A stretch of DNA of 5,946 nucleotides, from contig CAZWLA010000067.1 in assembly GCA_964633845.1 (NCBI GenBank), positions 1 through 5,946 on the forward strand. Direction: 5' to 3'. The notes below the pieces were generated by a model. It saw only the letters and a list, made by a program, of their open reading frames with translations, was not told where the DNA came from and did not search any database. Of this stretch, positions 1-5,396 are shown piece by piece. Source of the DNA: JADHTT01 sp964633845. GTDB lineage: Bacteria > Campylobacterota > Campylobacteria > Campylobacterales > Arcobacteraceae. A program made the translations under genes and the position numbers. The first letter of the stretch is position 1; every line of letters begins with the position of its first letter.

Positions 1-1458
1 ATTTAATAACTTTTCTAAATCATTTGCCATAAGATAATGAAAGTTATCACTCTCTTTTATTAGTTTTTGCTTTGCTCTTGTAATTGCTACATAAAAAAGA
101 TTAAATTCGTCAACTAGCTCTGCATTTGCCATAAATTCTTTTTGTTCTTGATAATCTTTTAGTGTATCACACTCCAAATCAACTAATATATCCGCAAAAT
201 CTGTAAAATCATCAGCTATACTAACTTCATCCCACTCCAGACCTTTTGCTGTATGTGCTGTAGTTAGAAACAGTATCTCTTTAATTCTTTGTTCAAATCC
301 ATTATTAGATCTATTTCTCCATGCATTATAAAATTTTTGTGCAATATCTTTAAAGTCAAAAATCTTTTCTTTATATTCTTTAACAACTTTAATAGCAGTA
401 CGAAGTTCATAATCATCAACCTCTTTTGCATACTCTGTCATCTCTTCTTCATCCAAAAAATCTTTTAAAAATTTATTTCGTTTAATATCATCATTTTGAT
501 TATTTAGTGCATAATAAACTTCACATGTGAGATTAAAAATCTCATTTGGATCTCTTACAGTTACAAACGGTTCTTTATCTTCTATTCTTTTGGCAATCTT
601 TGCAATTAATGTTGCATTTGTCCTAGATATAAATCCATGTGTAATTATTTCTTGATTTTCTTTTACAAGTGTATCAATTTTTACCGTTTCATTTTTAAAA
701 TTATCCAGCAGTATATTTGCATAAGATGCTATAGTATCATTAAATCTAAAACTACAAGATAGGTATAATTCTTTATCACATTGTATTTTATTTAGAGCAT
801 TTTTACTTCCTCTAAAAGAATATATCTGTTGATGTTGATCACCTACATATATTTTTGTATTTGCATTAAGAGTATTAAATATACCTAATGTTACATCATT
901 TGTATCCTGAGCCTCATCTAGCATAACAATATCATAATTAAACATATCTATTTTATTTTCAATTAGTAGTAAGTAGTAATATTTTAAATAAAAACCATGC
1001 GTAGGTTTCATCTCACCTTTACACATACTATCAAACATAAACCGTGCAGTCTTATGCTCAAAATCATCTTTACTGATTTCTAATTTAGAATTATTACAAA
1101 ATGCTTCAAATATTTTTAGTGTAGTAATAGCTTTTGCATATGATAGTTTAAATCGTTTTGATATATCAATTGCTCTATAATTTATTAACTGTGAAAGATC
1201 TATATTAGTATTATTTTTTATAGCTTTATATGCTAAGCCATGCGTTGTACTTATAGTTGTATTTCCAGGAAATAAACCTTGTGCTTCATTTTTAATTGCT
1301 GTATTAAATGCTAAGTATAAAATATTTTTATCTTGATATTCATTAGATATAAGTCTAAGTGTAGATGTTTTACCAGTACCAGCAAAAGCATTGATCTTAA
1401 TAATTTGAGAAGTTTGTATAGAGGATAGTATCTCCTCTTGCTGTTGTGTCATTTTCAT
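1..1458 (-). CDS. UvrD/Rep-type SF1 DNA helicase, Fbh1-like, 3' end outside window
   Basis: Translating the minus strand from the ATG at 1458 gives 486 uninterrupted codons to the window edge with no stop, so the gene is cut only by the window. The SF1A motifs occur in order: a glutamine-rich Q motif near residues 4-9, Walker A AGTGKTS at 26-32, motif Ia-like LAFNT at 49-53, TTHGLAY at 71-77, Walker B/motif II LDEAQD at 180-185, motif III GDQHQQIYSFRG at 206-217, SFRF (motif IV-like) at 236-239, motif V TAHTAKGLEWD at 400-410 and motif VI FYVAITRAK at 455-463. These predict an ATP-dependent 3'-to-5' DNA translocase or helicase. GDQHQQIYSFRG, the FN-x-(9)-FP segment and SFRF resemble the Fbh1 branch more than UvrD, Rep or PcrA, and the protein is short for those. 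No nuclease domain is visible. The second ATG (1452) is an alternative start. No clear Shine-Dalgarno is seen. Isoleucine ATA codons are common, unlike in yqeY. The helicase call is very sure; the cellular role is unknown. Confidence 0.93.
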   Translation of the reverse strand, partial: MKMTQQQEEILSSIQTSQIIKINAFAGTGKTSTLRLISNEYQDKNILYLAFNTAIKNEAQGLFPGNTTISTTHGLAYKAIKNNTNIDLSQLINYRAIDISKRFKLSYAKAITTLKIFEAFCNNSKLEISKDDFEHKTARFMFDSMCKGEMKPTHGFYLKYYYLLLIENKIDMFNYDIVMLDEAQDTNDVTLGIFNTLNANTKIYVGDQHQQIYSFRGSKNALNKIQCDKELYLSCSFRFNDTIASYANILLDNFKNETVKIDTLVKENQEIITHGFISRTNATLIAKIAKRIEDKEPFVTVRDPNEIFNLTCEVYYALNNQNDDIKRNKFLKDFLDEEEMTEYAKEVDDYELRTAIKVVKEYKEKIFDFKDIAQKFYNAWRNRSNNGFEQRIKEILFLTTAHTAKGLEWDEVSIADDFTDFADILVDLECDTLKDYQEQKEFMANAELVDEFNLFYVAITRAKQKLIKESDNFHYLMANDLEKLLN

Positions 1459-1492
1459 AGTGGAATTTTAACCAAATTTATTAAATTCCACT
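1459..1492. repeat. Inverted repeat abutting the helicase start codon
   Basis: Two perfect 10-bp arms, AGTGGAATTT at 1459-1468 and AAATTCCACT at 1483-1492, flank a 14-base spacer. A one-base bulge would extend the pairing to about 12 bp. The right-hand end as read on the minus strand touches the helicase ATG directly. It could be a dyad operator for a repressor or an mRNA hairpin that masks the start codon. It also contains a TAAAAT hexamer that could be a -10 box giving a leader of almost no length. The symmetry is seen directly; the role is inferred. Confidence 0.6.
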
Positions 1493-1517
1493 AAAAATAT
1501 TGCAATATGCAATATTT
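1493..1517 (-). terminator. Candidate weak intrinsic terminator of the ribBA-uup-yqeY unit
   Basis: Read on the minus strand, AAATATTGC and GCAATATTT (9 bp, perfect; plus-strand arms 1495-1503 and 1509-1517) enclose a 5-base loop and run into a TTTTT tract at 1497-1493. The stem starts within the yqeY stop codon. Only two G-C pairs are present and part of the T run lies in the stem, so termination may be leaky and a different function is possible. Its position exactly at the end of yqeY supports a terminator. Confidence 0.4.
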
Positions 1518-1959
1518 ATCCTAAAAGCTTTTTGATAGCTCCACTCATTCTCTTACCATCTGCACTAGATCCTACTTTTGCTTTAAGTGCCGGCATAACC
1601 TTACCCATATCTTTCATAGACTCTGCACCAGTTTCTTTAATCACCTCTGCTGTCATAGCCTCTAACTCTTCATCTGTAAGCTGCTTTGGAAGATATAATT
1701 TAAAAATCTCAATTTGCTCAGCCTCTGCGGCAACTAGATCATCTCTACTAGCTTCAGTATATTGTGCAATAGCTTCTTCTCTTTGCTTGATACCTTTTTG
1801 GATTAAAACAATAACATCCTCATCACTTAGATCTTTTCTATCATCAACTTCAATTTGCTTAATCATTGTATTAATCGATCTAATTGTATCTCTTCTTACA
1901 ATCTCTTTTGCTCTCATAGCATCTTTCATATCTGCTTTTAATTGTTCTTTTAAACTCAT
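1516..1959 (-). CDS. yqeY: GatB/YqeY domain-containing protein
   Basis: This is a 147-residue, charged, helix-rich soluble protein with no signal peptide or membrane segment. It matches the YqeY family over its full usual length of about 150 residues. The N-terminus SLKEQLKADMKDAMRAK is followed by a segment with RRDTIRSI, a central QREEAIAQY helix, LPKQLTDEELEAM in the middle, and the conserved glycine-containing end with MGKVMPALKAKV around residues 118-129. The family resembles the C-terminal tail of GatB, the tRNA-contacting part of the Glu-tRNA(Gln) amidotransferase. The function of stand-alone YqeY is not settled, and no catalytic residues are evident. The ATG at 1959 has AAGGG six bases upstream, a reasonable Shine-Dalgarno. 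It lies 33 bp after uup on the same strand and is probably the last gene of the operon. All 13 isoleucine codons that I read are ATT or ATC. Confidence 0.93.
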   Translation of the reverse strand: MSLKEQLKADMKDAMRAKEIVRRDTIRSINTMIKQIEVDDRKDLSDEDVIVLIQKGIKQREEAIAQYTEASRDDLVAAEAEQIEIFKLYLPKQLTDEELEAMTAEVIKETGAESMKDMGKVMPALKAKVGSSADGKRMSGAIKKLLG

Positions 1960-1960
1960 T

Positions 1961-1973
1961 TTATACCCTTTTA
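1961..1973 (-). promoter_or_regulatory. AAAAGGGTATAA element: yqeY ribosome binding site and possible internal -10
   Basis: The minus-strand 13-mer TAAAAGGGTATAA lies just before the yqeY ATG. Its AAGGG sits 6 bases from the start codon, as expected of a Shine-Dalgarno. The same 13-mer recurs upstream of ribBA at 5018-5030, where its TATAAT-like part looks like a -10 box. Here a -10 reading would put transcription start inside the coding region, so ribosome binding is the better interpretation. Confidence 0.4.
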
Positions 1974-1992
1974 TTTTTGTAATTGTATTGTT

Positions 1993-3945
1993 TTACTTAT
2001 TAAAACTCTCTACAAGTTCTTCAAGCTCTAAAAATTTTTCAACTTTTTGTTCATATAATTTATTTGCATCATCAAGCTCTTGTGATACTGCTAATAAACC
2101 TTTTTGCTCGTAGCATTGAGGATCCATTACACAAGCATCCAATTGCTCTATTTTTAATTCAAGATCTTCAATCTCTTTTGGTAACATATCATAATCTCTT
2201 TGGTCATTGTATGTCAATCTTTTTTGTTGTTTTTGCTTAGAGTCACTTTGAGCCTTTGCCTCTTTTTCCTCTTTAGCAATATTTACTTCTAGTGATCCTA
2301 ACTCTTTAATCTCTTTTTCAATCTCAAGATATTCTGTATATGGCTGAAAACTCTCCATAAGCTCTCCACCACCAGTGAAAACAAGTAATTTTTTAGCTAT
2401 TTTATCTACAAAATATCTATCATGAGATACAAATATAAGTGCACCTTGAAAATTTTGCAAATACTCTTCTAAAATATTAATAGTTGGAATATCAAGATCA
2501 TTTGTAGGCTCATCAAGTATCATTACATCTATATTTTTAGTAAATAAAAGTGCTAATGCTACTCTATTTTTCTCACCACCACTTAGTACACCAACTTTTT
2601 TATCAAGATATTCTTTTGGAAATAAAAAGTTTTTAAGATAGCCAAATACATGCATATGTCGACCATCATTTAATAAAACTTGATCACCACCATTTGGACA
2701 AAATGTATGCATAATAGTCTTATCATCATCAAGCATCTCTCTATGCTGATCAAAATACCCTACTTTAAAATCACCTTTTTTAAATCTACCACTATCAATG
2801 GGAAGTCTCTCTAAAAAGATTTTCAGAAGTGTAGATTTACCACTACCATTTGGACCTACTATTGCTATTGTGTCTTTTTGCAAAATACGTGTAGTAAAAT
2901 CTTTTATAAGTAATTTATCTCCAAGCCTCTTTGTTACATTATCTAATTCAAAAAGCATTTTCTTTTTATTTTGAGTTTCACCTTGATTAAAAGACTTTTG
3001 CTCTCTTTGCAGATCAACCGTCATTTTTTTAATTTTTCCAGGATTTGATTTTACTGCTTTTTTAAGTTCAAAATATTCAGCTTTTCTGCGCTCATTTCTT
3101 TTTCGTCTAGCTGTTACACCATGTTGCATCCAGTGTGCTTCAGCTCTTAGCTGTCGAACCATGTTTTCATGATCTTTTTGCATATTTAAAATCAATTGTT
3201 CTTTTTGCTCTAAATACTTTTTGTATCCACCATTAAATTTTCTTAAATGTCCATTGTCTATCTCAATTACACTTGTAGCAATATTATCAATAAAATATCT
3301 ATCATGTGAAATAAATAAAAGTGTGAATTTTTCTTTTAAAAGCATCTGCTCTAAAAATTCCACCATATAAACATCAAGGTGGTTTGTAGGCTCATCAAGT
3401 AGTAATATGTCTGGTTTTTTAAGAATCAAACCTGCTAATGAAACTCTTCTTTGTTCACCACCACTTAAAAGATCAATATCTTTAAATTCATAATCTTTTA
3501 GGTGAAACTCTTGCAGAACTCTTTCTATCTTATTATCTAAATCCCAAGCATTATGATGATCCAAAAAAGTACCTAAGTCTGATTGCTCTTGAAGTAGATC
3601 TTCATTCTCAAAATCTGTAGCAATTTGTATTGAAAGCTCATCATATCTAACTTTTGCAGATTTTAAATCTATAAGTTGTTCTTCAATAGCATCTCTTACA
3701 ATTGTTCCAGATTTGAATTTTGGATGTTGATCTAGCATCTCTATTTTAAGTGATTTATCAATAGCTATCTCACCACTATCTGGTTCAACTGCTCCTGTAA
3801 TCACTTTCATAAGAGTAGATTTTCCTTGACCATTTTGACCAATGATAGCTACTCTTTGTTGTTCTTGAAGTGTAAAGTTTACATCTTTTAATATGACTTT
3901 AATATCATACTGTTTATTTATATTCTGTAGGTCTATTAATGCCAT
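1993..3945 (-). CDS. uup: ABC-F family ATPase, Uup type
   Basis: The 650-residue protein carries two ABC ATPase domains in tandem and no membrane segments, the ABC-F layout. Domain 1 has Walker A GQNGQGKST (36-44), signature LSGGE (160-164), Walker B LLLDEP (181-186, catalytic Glu185) and SHD (213-215). A charged linker of roughly 240-330 includes HGVTARRKRNERR. Domain 2 has GPNGSGKST (364-372), LSGGE (454-458), MILDEP (475-480) and SHD (507-509). The C-terminal ~585-648 is a predicted antiparallel coiled coil introduced by LTYNDQRDYDMLP. The LDHHNAWDLDNKIERVL stretch, the FDQHR segment and this C-terminal domain match Uup rather than EttA, YheS or antibiotic-resistance ABC-Fs. Uup-type proteins are linked to ribosome function and, in E. 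coli, to precise excision of transposons and branched DNA intermediates. All ATPase residues are present, so it should be active. It starts 12 bp after the ribBA stop, which suggests cotranscription. No obvious Shine-Dalgarno precedes the ATG. The start is supported by the usual MALIDLQNI-type N-terminus. Confidence 0.95.
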   Translation of the reverse strand: MALIDLQNINKQYDIKVILKDVNFTLQEQQRVAIIGQNGQGKSTLMKVITGAVEPDSGEIAIDKSLKIEMLDQHPKFKSGTIVRDAIEEQLIDLKSAKVRYDELSIQIATDFENEDLLQEQSDLGTFLDHHNAWDLDNKIERVLQEFHLKDYEFKDIDLLSGGEQRRVSLAGLILKKPDILLLDEPTNHLDVYMVEFLEQMLLKEKFTLLFISHDRYFIDNIATSVIEIDNGHLRKFNGGYKKYLEQKEQLILNMQKDHENMVRQLRAEAHWMQHGVTARRKRNERRKAEYFELKKAVKSNPGKIKKMTVDLQREQKSFNQGETQNKKKMLFELDNVTKRLGDKLLIKDFTTRILQKDTIAIVGPNGSGKSTLLKIFLERLPIDSGRFKKGDFKVGYFDQHREMLDDDKTIMHTFCPNGGDQVLLNDGRHMHVFGYLKNFLFPKEYLDKKVGVLSGGEKNRVALALLFTKNIDVMILDEPTNDLDIPTINILEEYLQNFQGALIFVSHDRYFVDKIAKKLLVFTGGGELMESFQPYTEYLEIEKEIKELGSLEVNIAKEEKEAKAQSDSKQKQQKRLTYNDQRDYDMLPKEIEDLELKIEQLDACVMDPQCYEQKGLLAVSQELDDANKLYEQKVEKFLELEELVESFNK

Positions 3946-3957
3946 AAAAAGTATTAT

Positions 3958-4989
3958 CTAGTCTATTACTATCTCTTTATCAATATTTAATCCAAATCCA
4001 TGAATTCCAACAAATGAATGTGCTGTAGCTACAGAAGTTAATAAATTAATATTTGTGATATTTAATTTATTTAAAATTTGTGCACCAATACCAAAATCTT
4101 TAGTAATATTATCAGCTTCTAGGTTTTGGTCTAAGAAGATTAAAACTCCATTATTTTCTTGAAGGTAGTGAATGCTTTCCATCATATTAGATAGTTTACT
4201 ATCATCTAAAAACAATTCAATATCAGGAGTAACTGTATGAAATTTTACATTTGATGTTTGTGCAACTTCACCAAATTCAATAATCGTATGTCTATTTTCT
4301 CTGTGATCTTTAAATACTCTTTTAATAGCTGCTGTACCAAAAAATTCAACTTCATCTTCACTAACTTGCTCTACTAAAGACTCATGCGCTAATCTATATT
4401 CAACTAAGTCAGATATATATACTTGTACCATATTGTGTTTATCAGCAAAAATATCAAGATCATCTCTTCTAGCCATTGTTCCATCTTCTTTCATGATTTC
4501 ACAAATTACTGCCTCTTCTTTAATACCAGCTAACTTACATAAATCCACGGAACCTTCAGTATGTCCTGTTCTTACAAGTACTCCACCATCTTTAGCAATT
4601 AAAGGAAAAATATGACCTGGTTTGACAAGTTCTACTTCTTTACTCACAGGATTTGCAAGTATTTTAATAGTATCATCTCTTTCACCAGCACTAATTCCTG
4701 TACTAGCTTTTGCACAATCAACTGATACTGTAAATGCCGTTTCATATGAAGATGTATTAGATACTACCATAGGATTTAATTCTAATCTATTTGCAGTATC
4801 CTTTGTAACTGCTACACAAATTAAACCTTTTGCATGAGTAGCCATAAAGTTTACTTTTTGCGCATCACTAAATGTAGCGGCATAAACTAAATCACCCTCA
4901 TTTTCTCTATCTTCATCATCAAGCATAATTACCATATTACCCTTTTTGATCTCCTCTATTGCATCTTTTACTCTTTGAATTGCCGACAT
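3958..4989 (-). CDS. ribBA: RibBA-type protein: active 3,4-dihydroxy-2-butanone-4-phosphate synthase with degenerate GTP cyclohydrolase II domain
   Basis: The N-terminal ~200 residues are a RibB domain, which converts ribulose 5-phosphate to 3,4-dihydroxy-2-butanone 4-phosphate plus formate for riboflavin synthesis. Numbered from the upstream GTG at 4995, the acidic active-site loop LDDEDRENEGD is at 25-35, STGISAGERDDT at 98-109, RTGHTEGSVDL at 142-152 and the EIMKEDGTMAR segment with its glutamate at 166-176. The rest (~205-345) aligns in layout with RibA, including DFGIGAQIL and a LLTS remnant. It lacks the three zinc-binding cysteines of the SECLTGD...RCDCG region and the RGEGR-like segment, so GTP cyclohydrolase II activity is not expected. 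This mirrors RibBA proteins of other Campylobacterota, which use a separate RibA. Two starts are possible. GTG at 4995 gives 345 residues. ATG at 4989 gives 343, has AAGAG suitably placed upstream and is preferred here. It is the first gene of the leftward operon. No FMN riboswitch fits in the short leader. Confidence 0.93.
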   Translation of the reverse strand: MSAIQRVKDAIEEIKKGNMVIMLDDEDRENEGDLVYAATFSDAQKVNFMATHAKGLICVAVTKDTANRLELNPMVVSNTSSYETAFTVSVDCAKASTGISAGERDDTIKILANPVSKEVELVKPGHIFPLIAKDGGVLVRTGHTEGSVDLCKLAGIKEEAVICEIMKEDGTMARRDDLDIFADKHNMVQVYISDLVEYRLAHESLVEQVSEDEVEFFGTAAIKRVFKDHRENRHTIIEFGEVAQTSNVKFHTVTPDIELFLDDSKLSNMMESIHYLQENNGVLIFLDQNLEADNITKDFGIGAQILNKLNITNINLLTSVATAHSFVGIHGFGLNIDKEIVID

Positions 4990-5016
4990 ATTCACTCTTT
5001 ATATTAAATTTTAAAA

Positions 5017-5022
5017 ATTATA
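5017..5022 (-). promoter_or_regulatory. Predicted -10 box of the ribBA-uup-yqeY promoter
   Basis: On the minus strand a perfect TATAAT preceded by GGG lies 27 bases before the preferred ribBA ATG. This implies a transcription start near 5010 and a leader of about 20 bases that carries AAGAG as ribosome binding site. No good -35 is present at the expected place (about 5040-5045), which is normal for Campylobacterota vegetative promoters. The missing -35 lowers certainty. Confidence 0.5.
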
Positions 5023-5033
5023 CCCTTTTACTC

Positions 5034-5062
5034 TTGACATTTCATTAAAATTCCATTATAAT
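5034..5062 (+). promoter_or_regulatory. Consensus sigma-70 promoter for the tRNA-Gln/tRNA-fMet operon
   Basis: TTGACA (5034-5039), a 17-base spacer and TATAAT (5057-5062) match the full sigma-70 consensus. Transcription should start near 5069-5070, leaving about a 10-base leader before tRNA-Gln. The stretch right after the -10 contains TCCGTCC, a G/C-containing discriminator in an otherwise AT-rich region. Such discriminators are typical of stable-RNA promoters under growth-rate or stringent control; that regulation is inferred here. The spacing and hexamers are read directly. Confidence 0.85.
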
Positions 5063-5079
5063 TCCGTCCACAAACACAT

Positions 5080-5154
5080 TGGGGTATCGCCAAGCGGTAA
5101 GGCAGAAGCTTTTGGTGCTTCCATTCGGGGGTTCGAATCCCTCTACCCCATCCA
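5080..5154 (+). tRNA. trnQ: tRNA-Gln, anticodon UUG
   Basis: The cloverleaf can be traced by eye. Acceptor TGGGGTA (5080-5086) pairs with TACCCCA (5144-5150). A GCC/GGC D stem follows. The anticodon stem GAAGC/GCTTC encloses loop TTTTGGT with anticodon TTG. The T arm carries TTCGAAT with a G-rich 5-bp stem. The discriminator is T (U73) and CCA is encoded at 5152-5154. U1-A72 is an identity feature for the GatCAB amidotransferase route, and U73 is unlike the G73 preferred by E. coli-type GlnRS. Both agree with Gln-tRNA made indirectly through Glu-tRNA(Gln), as known for Campylobacterota. It decodes CAA and, by wobble, CAG. Confidence 0.96.
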
Positions 5155-5172
5155 TTGTGTACAATATCTTAT

Positions 5173-5249
5173 CGCGGGATAGAGCAGCATGGTAGCTCGA
5201 CGGGCTCATAACCCGTAGGTCGGTGGTTCAAATCCATCTCCCGCAACCA
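5173..5249 (+). tRNA. Initiator tRNA-fMet, anticodon CAU
   Basis: The 77-base cloverleaf has the two hallmarks of an initiator tRNA. The first is an unpaired C1 x A72 at the acceptor end (CGCGGGA against TCCCGCA), needed for formylation and for exclusion from elongation. The second is three consecutive G-C pairs in the anticodon stem (GGG before and CCC after the CTCATAA loop), needed for P-site binding. D stem GAGC/GCTC, T loop TTCAAAT, discriminator A and encoded CCA (5247-5249) are present. It lies 18 bases after tRNA-Gln with no promoter between them, so the two are likely processed from one transcript. Confidence 0.96.
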
Positions 5250-5260
5250 ATCAATTAATC

Positions 5261-5272
5261 TACTTTAAAGTA
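5261..5272. repeat. 12-bp perfect palindrome after the tRNA operon
   Basis: TACTTTAAAGTA is self-complementary with no loop and lies 11 bases downstream of the initiator tRNA CCA. It sits between the tRNA operon and the stop codon of the truncated minus-strand gene. It lacks a following T run close enough for a classical terminator; a TTATTTTTT tract appears about 15 bases later. It may be chance in AT-rich DNA. Confidence 0.3.
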
Positions 5273-5281
5273 TTATGAAAA

Positions 5282-5396
5282 TCATTTATTTTTTGAAATA
5301 GTTTGTTTATATTCTCTATAAAAATCTTTTAAATTTTGTATTTCAGTTTCTAATTTAACTTGATTCCAATATTGTTTAAAAGAATAAACTATTAAA
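5282..5396 (-). pseudogene. C-terminal remnant of an unknown protein, probably cut by the IS30 element
   Basis: On the minus strand an open frame of about 37 codons ends at TGA (5284-5282). Its translation includes YSFKQYWNQVKLETEIQ and ends in KQTISKNK. The composition (alternating charged residues, several aromatics, lysine-rich end) looks like a genuine helical protein tail rather than random AT-rich DNA. The frame has no start codon before it meets the presumed IS boundary. I infer that the 5' part of the gene lies beyond the IS, outside the window, or was lost. The family is not recognisable from so short a piece. Non-coding DNA with a fortuitous open frame remains possible. Confidence 0.45.

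Noticed and set aside
1..1458. Helicase as GajB of a Gabija system or another named defence helicase
   Set aside because: The motifs resemble the Fbh1-like branch. No GajA-type OLD nuclease or other defence partner is present within the window.
1461..1471. 11-base match TTAAAATTCCA shared between the helicase upstream dyad and the tRNA promoter spacer
   Set aside because: It is short and mostly A/T, and only one copy forms a dyad. Chance is the simplest explanation.
1532..2113. 193-codon plus-strand open frame
   Set aside because: It lies antisense to yqeY and the end of uup. Its serine/leucine/isoleucine-rich composition is what reverse reading of charged, AT-rich genes gives, and no family is recognisable.
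4433..4837. Two short plus-strand open frames
   Set aside because: Both lie inside ribBA on the opposite strand, have no ribosome binding site and are shadows of that gene.
4996..5079. Possible FMN riboswitch upstream of ribBA
   Set aside because: The predicted leader is only about 20 bases and none of the conserved RFN elements are visible. The space is occupied by the two promoters.
5273..5300. Terminator for the tRNA operon (ATGA/TCAT stem followed by a T-rich tract)
   Set aside because: The stem has only 4 base pairs, all but one A-T, and the T tract is interrupted, so it is too weak to call.
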